Assembly: GCF_900100795.1 (NCBI RefSeq) | Contig: NZ_FNCO01000002.1 | Location: 62,001 to 126,000 of the forward strand | DNA: 64,000 nt | From: Pseudomonas abietaniphila | Lineage (GTDB): Bacteria > Pseudomonadota > Gammaproteobacteria > Pseudomonadales > Pseudomonadaceae | Direction: 5' to 3' | Part shown: positions 24,990 through 33,647 of the stretch, one piece after another | Layout of the letters: each line of letters begins with the position of its first letter | How positions within the stretch are numbered: position 1 is the stretch's first letter | The notes under the pieces: generated by a model | Seen by the model: only the letters and a program-made list of their open reading frames with translations | Databases searched by the model: none | Told to the model about the DNA's origin: nothing | Made by a program: the position numbers and the translations under genes

Positions 24990-25874
24990 CTGAATACGCG
25001 AACGCAACCAGCGCTCGCCGGGGTCGTTGTCCTGGGAGCCGCGCCAGGCCATATGCAGCTCAAACGTGCGCGTTTCAACGGGGACTGTCTCGGCCCTGAC
25101 GCCGCCAGCAGCCGCGAGCACGTCGGCCGCGTAATCAGGCACGGTGGCGACGATGTCGGTCCCGGCAATCAGCGTTGCCAGGCCGTTGAACTGTGGAACC
25201 GCGAGCACGACATGACGCTTGCGGCCGATCTTTTCCAAGTGCTCGTCGATGAAGCCACCCAGGTCGCCGGCAAAGGACACCAGCGCATGAGGCCGTGCAC
25301 AAAAGTCATCCAGCGTAATTGCACCGGGCATGGTGTCCGCGCGCAGCAATTTAGGCGTGCTGCGACGCAAGACCTTGCGCTTGGCGTTGGCCGGCAGGTC
25401 GTCGGTGTAGCTGACGCCGATGGAGATTTCGCCGGACGACAGCAGCGAGGGCATCAGGATGTAATTGGTGCGACGCACCACCAGCACAATGCCGGGTGCT
25501 TCCGAACGCAGGCGTTTGAGCAGCGACGGCAGCAGGGCGAACTCGACGTCGTCGGACAGGCCGATGCGGAACACGGCGGTGCTGGTGGCCGGATCGAAAT
25601 CGGCCGCGCGGCTCACGGCGGTGGAAATGGAATCCAGCGCAGGGGAAAGCAGGCCGAAGATCTCAACGGCACGCGCCGTCGGCTCCATGCTGCGGCCGGT
25701 GCGCACGAACAAAGGGTCATCGAACAGGCCGCGAAGACGGGAGAGGGCCGCACTGATCGCCGGCTGGCCGAGGAACAGCTTCTCGGCCGCACGCGTGACG
25801 CTGCGTTCATGCATAAGGGTTTCGAACACGATGAGCAGGTTGAGGTCGACGCGACGCAGGTCGTTGCGATTCAT
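24960..25874 (-). CDS. mexT: MexT, LysR-family activator of MexEF-OprN-type efflux
   Basis: A full-length 304-aa LysR regulator. The N-terminal winged helix reads VDLNLLIVFETLMHERSVTR and AEKLFLGQPAISAALSRLR, followed by an effector-binding domain. The protein matches P. aeruginosa MexT as I remember it, including MNRNDLRRVDLN at the start and MFFGDPxSL at the end. The ATG at 25874 is chosen because it gives this conserved start; the frame is open 14 codons further. Its divergent neighbour is the mexS-like oxidoreductase, as in P. aeruginosa. No mexEF-oprN genes are in the window. The 3' end doubles as the attachment core of the adjacent island, so each integration must preserve the last codons. 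Confidence 0.93.
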   Translation of the reverse strand: MNRNDLRRVDLNLLIVFETLMHERSVTRAAEKLFLGQPAISAALSRLRGLFDDPLFVRTGRSMEPTARAVEIFGLLSPALDSISTAVSRAADFDPATSTAVFRIGLSDDVEFALLPSLLKRLRSEAPGIVLVVRRTNYILMPSLLSSGEISIGVSYTDDLPANAKRKVLRRSTPKLLRADTMPGAITLDDFCARPHALVSFAGDLGGFIDEHLEKIGRKRHVVLAVPQFNGLATLIAGTDIVATVPDYAADVLAAAGGVRAETVPVETRTFELHMAWRGSQDNDPGERWLRSRIQMFFGDPESL

Positions 25875-26346
25875 GACGGGGGTCTCAGGGACATTGGTCA
25901 ATACGTTGGCCGCCAAGGCGGCAGGCCAGTGTTCAGCTCAGGTGCGAATATTACGGGGAAAAATTGATTCTCCGCACTGTTAAATTCATCCGCAAGCATA
26001 CAAACGTGTTACCCATCACGCCCGTCGATGATTTGTGCTGAACCTTTTTGTCGGGCGTCTGCCCCAACCATAGGTCTGGCTGACGGCGCAAACGTCCACG
26101 CCTGCGGCAGTTTTCGCGCCAGTCGGGGGCACGTTCATCCGGAAATTGCCCATCGGGTTGCAATGTCAGGAGGAGAAAAGAACAATGGCCGCGCTTGAAT
26201 ACGTGAGCATTCGATGGTTATCTAATGACCGCCTTTCAGCAACAGAATCGATGACAGGCATGTCGACTATTAATAGCCACTGATAGTGTTACCGGCAGAG
26301 CCCGGATAGAGTTCATGGCATCAAGGTTCATAAGGCGAGGTTCGAA
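25875..26346. promoter_or_regulatory. mexT-mexS divergent control region
   Basis: A 472-base region between divergent mexT and mexS. It contains a MexT-box-like half motif (separate entry) and a second candidate, GAATCGATGACAGGCATGTC near 26245-26264, followed by GACTATTAATAG. The last 20 bases before mexS have a GGCGAGG ribosome site. There is no gene; a short frame from 26185 has no support. Confidence 0.5.
26015..26038 (+). promoter_or_regulatory. Candidate MexT-binding nod-box
   Basis: ATCA at 26015-26018, five bases, then GTCGAT at 26024-26029. This exactly fits the first two blocks of the MexT consensus as I recall it (ATCA-N5-GTCGAT-N4-ACYAT). The third block here reads TGTGC and does not fit. 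It lies between mexT and mexS, where a MexT site is expected. Confidence 0.5.
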
Positions 26347-27369
26347 ATGTCCCGCACGATCCGTTTTCATCAGTTTGGCCCGGCCGAGGTGCTCAAGGTA
26401 GAAGAGCAGCAAGCCGCGTTGCCAGCACCCGGAGAGGTGCAGATACGCGTCCAGGCGATCGGTGTGACCTGGTACGACGTGCTGTGGCGACAAAATCTGG
26501 CTTCATCCCAAGCTCGGCTGCCTGCCGGTCTGGGTTCTGAAATGGCCGGCGTGGTGACTGCCGTCGGTGACGGTGTGGCCGATCTGAAAGTGGGCGACAA
26601 GGTGGCCAGCTTTCCGTCCGCTGACCCTAACGTACACCCGGTGTATGGCGAGCTGATCACGTTGCCGCACACCTCTGTTACCCGTTATCCGGATGTACTG
26701 ACGCCTAATGAAGCGGCCGTTCACTACACCCCGATGCTGGTGGCGTACTTCGCATTCGTGGAACTGGCCCGTGCCAAGCCTGGCCAGACCGCGTTGGTCA
26801 CTGACGCCAGCCATTGCGCAGGTCCTGCGTTTCTGCAACTGGGCAAGGCGCTGGGCATCAAGGTCATTGCGGCGACCAAGACCGAGTCGTGCCGTGAATA
26901 CCTGTTGAAAATGGGCGCGGACAAAGTGGTGGTCACCGAGGAGCAGGACCTGCTCATGGCGATCAACAAATACACTGACAACCGTGGCGTGGACATCGTC
27001 CTTGACGGCCTGGGTGGCCCGCAGATGTCGATGTTGGGCGACGTATTGGCGCCTCGTGGCAGTCTGATCCTTTATGGTCTGCAAGGCGGGAATCAGACTC
27101 CGTTCCCGGCGTGCGCGGCGTTCCAGAAAAACATTCAGTTCTTCGTTCACTGTGTCGGCAATTTCACCGGCAAGCCTGAACTGGGCATCAAGCAGGACGA
27201 AGAAGCGGTTAAACGTGCACTGCGTGACATCAACCAGATGACCGCTGATCGGGTTCTGGTGCCGCAGATTACCAAGGTGTTTTCGTTCGATCAGATCGTT
27301 GACGCGCATCGCATGATGGATGGCTGCCCGGTGGGTGGTCGTGTGGTGGTGGAAGTCGAGCCTGCCTGA
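26347..27369 (+). CDS. mexS: MexS-like zinc-free quinone/alcohol oxidoreductase (MDR family)
   Basis: A 340-aa medium-chain dehydrogenase/reductase. The N-terminal catalytic fold (MSRTIRFHQFGPAEVLKVEE…) includes AIGVTWYDVLWRQN and GLGSEMAGVV. The central nucleotide fold reads ALVTDASHCAG, and the C-terminus is SFDQIVDAHRMMDG…GGRVVVEV, typical of quinone-oxidoreductase-like members. The cysteines of the structural zinc lobe are absent. By position opposite mexT and by sequence it corresponds to P. aeruginosa MexS (PA2491), whose loss activates MexT. It is probably controlled by MexT from the shared intergenic region. It ends 122 bases before a clear terminator. Confidence 0.88.
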   Translation: MSRTIRFHQFGPAEVLKVEEQQAALPAPGEVQIRVQAIGVTWYDVLWRQNLASSQARLPAGLGSEMAGVVTAVGDGVADLKVGDKVASFPSADPNVHPVYGELITLPHTSVTRYPDVLTPNEAAVHYTPMLVAYFAFVELARAKPGQTALVTDASHCAGPAFLQLGKALGIKVIAATKTESCREYLLKMGADKVVVTEEQDLLMAINKYTDNRGVDIVLDGLGGPQMSMLGDVLAPRGSLILYGLQGGNQTPFPACAAFQKNIQFFVHCVGNFTGKPELGIKQDEEAVKRALRDINQMTADRVLVPQITKVFSFDQIVDAHRMMDGCPVGGRVVVEVEPA

Positions 27370-27490
27370 GCGCTATTCACCGCGCTCAGCTGACTGTTCG
27401 ACGCCTTTTGCCGGGCGTCGAGTGGGAGATCCGGTCACCGTTCAGAGGTGTCTGCCTTCGCTGTCATTTACCGGCCACGCAATACCCGAC

Positions 27491-27525
27491 AAAGCCTTCC
27501 TGAAACTTCAGGAAGGCTTTTTTGT
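27491..27525 (+). terminator. Rho-independent terminator after mexS
   Basis: A 13-bp perfect stem AAAGCCTTCCTGA / TCAGGAAGGCTTT with a four-base loop, followed on the plus strand by TTTGTTT. The stem is symmetrical enough to act in both directions. Confidence 0.9.
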
Positions 27526-27740
27526 TTATGCAATGGTTATTAATAAACGCGGTCGGCGGTGAGCAGTCTGTTGTGATGTCTGGCGTTTGAACGCGTCAGC
27601 GCCGATACGTTAAACCGTTCTGTTTAAAAGACAGCAAAGTTTATTCTTTGACTGACAGGCAATACGTCATTGATCTGTACCTTGTAATTGTTTTTCAGAT
27701 ACCGATAATGAGGCGATCATTGATACTCAAGGAACGAGTC

Positions 27741-27914
27741 ATGCCTCATGCATTACCGTGGCCGGTTGTTTTGCCGTGCCGAACACCCGTCCTCGCGGAC
27801 GCATACTCCCTGTCCGGCCCCATTCCAATCCCCATCTGCAGGTGCGAAAGGGCTGCAGCATCAATCTTTCGTGGACAAGGTCCCAGTATGACTTTGCTCC
27901 CAAGCCGTTGTTGA
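27741..27914 (+). CDS. Possible small protein, 57 aa
   Basis: A short frame with AAGGA seven bases before the ATG. The predicted product is proline- and cysteine-containing (PIPIPICRCERAA … LLPSRC). It lies about 125 bases upstream of the PP-loop ATPase gene. It could be a small peptide substrate or leader for that unit, but composition alone does not distinguish it from chance. Confidence 0.25.
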   Translation: MPHALPWPVVLPCRTPVLADAYSLSGPIPIPICRCERAAASIFRGQGPSMTLLPSRC

Positions 27915-27933
27915 CGGTCACTGCACGGGAGGC

Positions 27934-27951
27934 TGTTGTTACATAACAACA
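27934..27951. promoter_or_regulatory. Perfect palindrome TGTTGTTA-CA-TAACAACA (candidate operator)
   Basis: An 8-bp perfect inverted repeat with a 2-base spacer, 86 bases before the PP-loop gene. Together with the second palindrome 25 bases downstream it forms a likely binding region for the MocR-type regulator encoded just after that gene. Confidence 0.5.
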
Positions 27952-27975
27952 ATGACAAAGTATCGACTCTGATAG

Positions 27976-27991
27976 TACGACGCGTGTCGTA
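27976..27991. promoter_or_regulatory. Perfect palindrome TACGAC-GCGT-GTCGTA (candidate operator)
   Basis: A 6-bp inverted repeat with a 4-base spacer; the spacer GCGT prevents full symmetry. It lies 46 bases upstream of the PP-loop gene start, near where a core promoter would be, so binding here could block or position RNA polymerase. Confidence 0.45.
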
Positions 27992-28037
27992 GCCGAATCG
28001 ATGTGTTCGCTGTACTGGGTTATTCAGGTGTTGAAGT

Positions 28038-29543
28038 ATGGGTTCTATTCACGAGCAGGCCATGAACTATGTCTATCAACAAGTGCTGCAACGCTTGTTG
28101 AGTTATTTCAATCGCGCAGAGCGCACCGCGCTGCAATTACTGATTCAACGCTTGATCGTCGCCGCCGGCGGTATCGAGAACATCGGCACCTATAAAGTAT
28201 TGGTGGCGTTCAGTGGCGGTAAAGACAGCGCCTACACCGTGGCGCTGATGCGTGCCGCGCAGTTGAGCATCGCCGGCCGGGCACCCGCGACGTTCAATCT
28301 GCGGGTCGCCAATATGCGCCACGCGGGGATGACGTCGGCGGTCATGGCCAACATTCATCGCTGCTACTCCGCGCTGTTTCTGCACGACGATCCACGGGTC
28401 GAGTTGCTGGTCGTCGATCATCAGTATGTACAGGCGTTTGAGCCTGACCTGCCATTTTCCAGTGCGGGGCGGGAGCAGAACCGCTCTGACATGCTGCTCG
28501 GTGGACACCTGACCGCAGGCGATGCGAGAACGACGTTCTGCAACAGTTGTTATCTGGGAATGGCCGAGTTCCTTGGCCGTGCCGCCTGCTGGGGCGACGG
28601 CGTGGATGCTGTGCTCAGTGGTGACTCGCTCAAGGAGCAGAAGCAGTACGCGACCTGGATCATGCGCCTGGCACGCCATGAAGGGCAGGCGGTCGAGAAT
28701 TGGCACACGCTGGGGTTCATGACCGCGTTGAACACCATCGACAGTGTGGGGCGCGCGTACTACCGGGAACTTTACGGCGAAGAAACGCAACCCGCCGGGT
28801 TCATGCTGCGACCGCTCGGGTATCCGAACAAGCCCGTTGCGCCTGCGTTTCTGACGGTGGCCGACCTGATCGGGTTCCGGCTTGAGGAACACTGGGCGTT
28901 GCTCACGGATTTCCTGGGGTTTCGTTTCGACGATCTGGCCTTCAGTTTCAGTGAGTCGGACTGCGCCAACCCGTTGCTGATGGCCCACATGCGAGGCCTC
29001 AAGGCGCAATTTGTGCAGGGTCGCGCGTACGCCGATGGCATTGCCGAGTACCTGGAACTGGCGGCCGAGATGATGCGCCGTAAGCGCATGCCCAGGCGCC
29101 TGATCGACCAGGCGCTGGCAGCTTACGATCATCCCGACAAGCTCGAGGAGCGCCGTGCGCTGGCGGCGGGCTACGCGCAGGAGGCCTTTGGCCTGAGCGA
29201 GGCGCAACTGGTGTGCCTGATGTTCGCACCCTTCGTCGACGCGGGAGCACAACTGGAAGCGTTCTTACGGGTGTGTCACCCCGGGATGCTGGTGGCACTC
29301 GCGGACCTGCACAGGGCGCTGTCGGGGCATTCGGCGCCGGATCAGGTCATTCAATGGCTGGTGGATGTCAGCGGGTTGAGTCTCAAAGGGCTGCAAAACC
29401 TGTACGAAAAACGTCGTGTGGACTTCAGCGACGACAGCTCGATCATCGCGCGGGTACGAGCCAGTGACCCGGACAAGGGCCACGTGATGACGGTCGATCT
29501 GCACACCGGCGAAGCGGTCTCGGAGCTGATCTCGGGGCGTTGA
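28038..29543 (+). CDS. PP-loop (N-type) ATP pyrophosphatase superfamily protein, 501 aa
   Basis: The PP-loop motif SGGKDS lies at residues 59-64, preceded by YKVLVAF. These are hallmarks of adenylating enzymes such as TilS/TtcA, asparagine synthetase and PAPS reductases. A CNSC pair follows (in RTTFCNSCYLG) and could bind metal or carry sulfur. The protein is longer than the tRNA-modifying members and has a helical C-terminal region of about 250 residues. It is followed by a MocR-type regulator and preceded by two palindromes, so it may activate a small metabolite or amino acid under that regulator's control. The substrate cannot be read from sequence. Confidence 0.8.
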   Translation: MGSIHEQAMNYVYQQVLQRLLSYFNRAERTALQLLIQRLIVAAGGIENIGTYKVLVAFSGGKDSAYTVALMRAAQLSIAGRAPATFNLRVANMRHAGMTSAVMANIHRCYSALFLHDDPRVELLVVDHQYVQAFEPDLPFSSAGREQNRSDMLLGGHLTAGDARTTFCNSCYLGMAEFLGRAACWGDGVDAVLSGDSLKEQKQYATWIMRLARHEGQAVENWHTLGFMTALNTIDSVGRAYYRELYGEETQPAGFMLRPLGYPNKPVAPAFLTVADLIGFRLEEHWALLTDFLGFRFDDLAFSFSESDCANPLLMAHMRGLKAQFVQGRAYADGIAEYLELAAEMMRRKRMPRRLIDQALAAYDHPDKLEERRALAAGYAQEAFGLSEAQLVCLMFAPFVDAGAQLEAFLRVCHPGMLVALADLHRALSGHSAPDQVIQWLVDVSGLSLKGLQNLYEKRRVDFSDDSSIIARVRASDPDKGHVMTVDLHTGEAVSELISGR

Positions 29544-29645
29544 GCATGTCCTTTCACACGCCGGGCGCGCGAGCCTGCATTCAACCGCTGCCCGGTGCTT
29601 TTCTGTCATTGACCCTGCGCCTTGCGCATGGATGGGGTGTGTCCA

Positions 29646-31043
29646 ATGAATAACAACAAGACCGATTTTGCCTACCAGATGGTGTACCGCTACCTGTCGA
29701 GGCTGACCAATGAGCTGCCCGAAGGCCCGGCAGTCAAGTTGCCGTCGCTGCGGTTGCTGGCCCGCCGACTGCGGGTGTCCATTTCCACCGTACAGAACGC
29801 TTACTCATTACTGGAAAAAGAGGGCCGCATCTGCTCGGTGCCCAAGTCCGGCTATTACGCCTTGCCCCAGCCGTGCAACGACATCCATTGCGAAGGAGAC
29901 GATGTGCTCGAACGCTATCAGGCGAGCGCCCGCCGCTCGGACATGTTTGTTTTCGGCGCCGATGAGCCGACGCTGCTTCAGTCTCTGGACGGCGCCTTGT
30001 TGAACCTTGAGCGCGACCTTATGCGCCATTACCCTTGTCAGCCCGATCCGCGCTTTCAACCGTTCGGCGACATCGAACTGCGTACCGCACTGGCGGCGTC
30101 CTACACCTCATCCACCGAACGCTGCTGGCACCCGGACAACGTGTTTATCGGCCCGGACAAGACCGGTGTGTTGAAGACCGTTCTGAAAGCCCTTCAACTC
30201 CGTGACAGCGCGGTGCTGGTCGAATCACCGTGCGGCTGGAGCGTCCTGCGTACGCTGCAATCCTTTGGCATTCGGGTGATCGAGTGGTGCGCGAATCCCG
30301 AGGGTGTGGTCGACACCGATGAGCTGAGCGGATTGTTGCGCCACGGCGAGATCAAAATGGCGATTCTGTCGTCGCGCATGGACCCTGTTCGCGGGCGCGT
30401 CATGGCACTGGATCAGCGTCAGCGGCTGGCGCAGGTGCTGAACCGGCATGGGCTCTGGGTGCTGGAAAACGACAGCCAGGGCGGGCTGTGTTTTGACGGG
30501 CAGGTCGAGCCGCTGCACAACTTCATCGACCCTGAGCGGCTGATGATTCTCGGGGCGTTCGACAAGACGATCGGTCTTGAAGCGCCTTTCGGTTACCTGT
30601 TGAGCCGCCATTCGCGGCCCCTCTGGCATCAGCAGATGCTGCTGCGCTCGTTTCGTCTGCCGCCGATCAGACAGAAAGCCATCGCACGTTTATACAGCTC
30701 CGGCCAGTTGGACCGTCATCTGCAGGGCTTGCGCATCAGCCTTCAGGATCGGACCACCCAATTAGGCATGATGATCGAACATTACCTGGGTGACGACGTA
30801 CGTTTCGAGCGCCCCGGTGGCGGCGCGACGCTCTGGCTGGACAGCGCGCACCGCGTCGACATGACGCGGGTGTTCGAGCGCTTGCTGGATCAACGTATCG
30901 TCATCGCGCCCGGGGAGCTGTTCAGCGTGCGCGGTCTGCATCAGCAAAGCCTGTGCCTGAGTGGCGCGGCGGACTGGAGCCAGAACATCGAATCGATGCT
31001 GGTGATCATCAGGAATGCGCTGATGCAGGAACGTTTGGTGTAG
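29646..31043 (+). CDS. MocR/PdxR-type regulator: GntR winged helix fused to aminotransferase-like domain
   Basis: The N-terminal GntR-type DNA-binding domain includes LPSLRLLARRLRVSISTVQN and AYSLLEKEGRI. A class-I aminotransferase-like domain fills the remainder, with FIGPDKTG, a LENDSQGGLCF region, and GAFDKTIGLEAPFGYLL, where the lysine would hold pyridoxal phosphate. This architecture defines MocR regulators. The ATG at 29646 is preferred because it begins just before the HTH; two earlier ATGs are in frame. The gene follows the PP-loop gene by about 100 bases and most likely controls it. Confidence 0.87.
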   Translation: MNNNKTDFAYQMVYRYLSRLTNELPEGPAVKLPSLRLLARRLRVSISTVQNAYSLLEKEGRICSVPKSGYYALPQPCNDIHCEGDDVLERYQASARRSDMFVFGADEPTLLQSLDGALLNLERDLMRHYPCQPDPRFQPFGDIELRTALAASYTSSTERCWHPDNVFIGPDKTGVLKTVLKALQLRDSAVLVESPCGWSVLRTLQSFGIRVIEWCANPEGVVDTDELSGLLRHGEIKMAILSSRMDPVRGRVMALDQRQRLAQVLNRHGLWVLENDSQGGLCFDGQVEPLHNFIDPERLMILGAFDKTIGLEAPFGYLLSRHSRPLWHQQMLLRSFRLPPIRQKAIARLYSSGQLDRHLQGLRISLQDRTTQLGMMIEHYLGDDVRFERPGGGATLWLDSAHRVDMTRVFERLLDQRIVIAPGELFSVRGLHQQSLCLSGAADWSQNIESMLVIIRNALMQERLV

Positions 31044-31134
31044 CGCTCCGCCGATCCGTTTTGTTTGCCAGAGACGGCATACAGCTGTTATCTGTATGCC
31101 TGTCCAGTATTCAACCTTCGGCCAGCTTTAGTTC

Positions 31135-33474
31135 GTGACCTCTATTCTCCCGTTCGACCCCGGTTCCGGCCCTCAGGCGAGTGCACTGCCCACCGCTGCG
31201 CCGAGCCCTGTTGTCGACCCGCAAGCCGGGTATACCGTCGCCGTGCGGGCGCTGTGCGAGTTCACTGCCAAGGCCGGGGATCTTGATCTGCGCTTCACAC
31301 CATCACCCACCGCGCTGGAAGGCATCGCCGGGCATCGCACGGTCGCCGCGCGCCGGGGCCCGCAGTATCAGCCCGAAGTGGCCGTCAGCGGTGTCTACCA
31401 TGAATTGACCGTGCGGGGCAGGGCAGACGGCTATGACGCCGCGCTCAATCAGCTGGAAGAAATCAAGACCTACCGTGGCGACCTTGAGGCAATGCCCGAC
31501 AACCATCGGCAGCTGCACTGGGCGCAGGCCAAGGTCTACGGCTGGCTGATCTGTCAGCAATTACAGTTGCCTGAGGTGAACGTTGCGCTGGTCTATTTCA
31601 ATATCGTCAGCGAGCAGGAGACGGTGATTCGCGAGCGGTATTCAGCGGCGCAACTCCAGACGTTTTACGAGGCGCAATGCGAGATTTTCCTGCGGTGGGC
31701 GCGGCAGGAAATGGCTCACCTTCAGGAGCGCAATCAGGCGCTGACGGAACTCAGGTTTCCGCATTCCGAGTTTCGCAGCGGGCAACGGGTATTGGCCGAG
31801 TCGGTCTATAAGGCTGTCAGCACCGGGCGCTGTCTCATGGCGCAGGCACCGACCGGCATCGGCAAGACCATCGGTACCGTGTTTCCGATGCTCAAGGCCG
31901 CGCCAAGTCAGAAGCTGGACAAGGTGTTTTTTCTGACCGCCAAAACCCCGGGCCGCAAGCTGGCGCTCGACGCGTTGAGCGTGATCGGTCGAAGCGCGCC
32001 GCAGCTCACGCTGCGCGTGCTGGAAATGGTCGCGCGGGAAAAGGCCTGCGAGTACCCGAACAATGCCTGCAACGGTGACGCCTGCCCGCTGGCCAAAGGG
32101 TTTTATGATCGGCTCCCGGCCGCGCGCAGCGAAGCGTTGATCTCGCCCTGGCTGGATCAGGCAGGTCTTCGTGATGTCGCCTTGCGGCATCAGGTCTGTC
32201 CGTATTACCTGAGCCAGGAGCTGGCGCGATGGGCGGACGTGGTCATCGCCGATTACAACTATTACTTCGACCTCAACGCCTTGTTGTTCGGGCTTTGCCA
32301 GTTCAACCAGTGGCGCGTTGCGGTGCTGGTGGACGAGGCCCACAACATGGTCGAGCGCGCCCGTCAGATGTACAGCGCCGGTCTCGATCAGCACGCGATG
32401 AACCTGGTGCGACAGGTGGCGCCGGAGCCATTGAAGAAATCCCTGCAACGGGTCAATCGCGAATGGAACGCGCTGCACAAGGATCAGGTCGCGCCGTACC
32501 AGGCGTACTCCGGTATGCCCGAGAAGTTTCTCGCCAGCCTCGCGCTGTGCGTCGCGGCGTTCGGCGATTACTTCAATGACTATCCGCAGGCGGCGAATGG
32601 CGAGCTGCAGCGTTTCTATTTTGACGCCATTCAGTTCGGGCGCATTGCCGAGCTGTTCGACACGCATTACCTGTTCGATATCAGTAAACGTGAATCCGGC
32701 AAAAAAGCCCTGTCGCGGTTGACCCTGCGCAACGTAGTGCCAGCGGGATTCCTGCGCCCGCGCCTGACCGCAGCACGCAGCACGGTGATGTTTTCTGCCA
32801 CGCTTAACCCTCGTCACTACTACCGTGACTTGCTGGGTTTGCCGGATAACACGGTGTGGGTTGACGTCGAGTCGCCGTTCCAGCGCTCGCAGCTGGACGT
32901 GCACATCGTCAGTCGCATTTCCACGCGTTATACCCATCGCCAGGCCTCGCTTGGGCCGATCGTCGCGTTGATGGCCGAGCAGTTTCAGGCGCGGCCGGGC
33001 AACTACCTGGCGTTTTTCAGCAGTTTCGATTATTTGCAGCAAGTGGCCGACTTGATGGCGGCAACCCATCCGCACGTTCCGATGTGGGAGCAGTCACGCG
33101 GGATGGCCGAGGCCGATCGGCAGGCCTTCCTCGACCGATTCACGCCGGACAGCCAAGGCATCGGTTTTGCGGTCCTGGGCGGTGCCTTCGGTGAAGGGAT
33201 CGACCTTCCAGGCGCCCGCTTGATCGGCGCGTTCATCGCGACGCTGGGGCTGGCGCAGATCAACCCCGTCAACGAGCAACTTAAACACCGCATGAGCCTG
33301 TTGTTCGGCGCCGGTTACGACTACACCTATCTTTACCCCGGCATGCAGAAAGTGGTGCAGGCAGCAGGGAGGGTGATTCGTGGGCAGGACGATCGCGGTG
33401 TGGTGATGCTGATCGACGACCGTTTTGCCGAGCGCAAGATTCAGCAATTGTTGCCCGCCTGGTGGCAACTTTGA
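31135..33474 (+). CDS. Rad3/DinG-type DNA helicase with N-terminal Cas4-like nuclease domain
   Basis: A 779-aa two-domain protein. Residues about 80-190 form a PD-(D/E)XK nuclease of the Cas4/RecB type, with R-A-D98 and E109-I-K111 followed by HWAQAKVYGWLI. From about 205 there is a Rad3-family SF2 helicase with Walker A APTGIGKT (238-245), a four-cysteine iron-sulfur region (KACEY…NACNGDACPLAKG), DEAHNM, and C-terminal motif AAGRVIRGQDDRG. The start is GTG 31135. Such proteins are widespread in Pseudomonas and are thought to act in DNA repair. No mobile element is next to it. Confidence 0.88.
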   Translation: MTSILPFDPGSGPQASALPTAAPSPVVDPQAGYTVAVRALCEFTAKAGDLDLRFTPSPTALEGIAGHRTVAARRGPQYQPEVAVSGVYHELTVRGRADGYDAALNQLEEIKTYRGDLEAMPDNHRQLHWAQAKVYGWLICQQLQLPEVNVALVYFNIVSEQETVIRERYSAAQLQTFYEAQCEIFLRWARQEMAHLQERNQALTELRFPHSEFRSGQRVLAESVYKAVSTGRCLMAQAPTGIGKTIGTVFPMLKAAPSQKLDKVFFLTAKTPGRKLALDALSVIGRSAPQLTLRVLEMVAREKACEYPNNACNGDACPLAKGFYDRLPAARSEALISPWLDQAGLRDVALRHQVCPYYLSQELARWADVVIADYNYYFDLNALLFGLCQFNQWRVAVLVDEAHNMVERARQMYSAGLDQHAMNLVRQVAPEPLKKSLQRVNREWNALHKDQVAPYQAYSGMPEKFLASLALCVAAFGDYFNDYPQAANGELQRFYFDAIQFGRIAELFDTHYLFDISKRESGKKALSRLTLRNVVPAGFLRPRLTAARSTVMFSATLNPRHYYRDLLGLPDNTVWVDVESPFQRSQLDVHIVSRISTRYTHRQASLGPIVALMAEQFQARPGNYLAFFSSFDYLQQVADLMAATHPHVPMWEQSRGMAEADRQAFLDRFTPDSQGIGFAVLGGAFGEGIDLPGARLIGAFIATLGLAQINPVNEQLKHRMSLLFGAGYDYTYLYPGMQKVVQAAGRVIRGQDDRGVVMLIDDRFAERKIQQLLPAWWQL

Positions 33475-33647
33475 GTGCGCTCTGCTAATTGTCTCAAGCG
33501 TTTACGGATCGATAGCCGAGCAGGGCGGTCCAACTGCCAGTAAACTGCCGCGCTACAGCTGTTTTCAGGCTTTTTTCGCTTGGCCGAGCATCTTTTATTT
33601 TTCGTCAGTCATGACTAATCACGGTTTTCCATCCACGGAGGTTTCGC

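Larger units (their letters stand above)
27370..28037. other. 668-base intergenic stretch: mexS terminator, short frame, two palindromes
   Basis: Contains the mexS terminator (27491-27525), a 57-codon reading frame with a fair ribosome site (27741-27914, separate entry) and two perfect palindromes (27934-27951 and 27976-27991) in front of the PP-loop gene. The part between 27530 and 27735 is AT-rich and probably carries promoter sequence. Confidence 0.6.
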
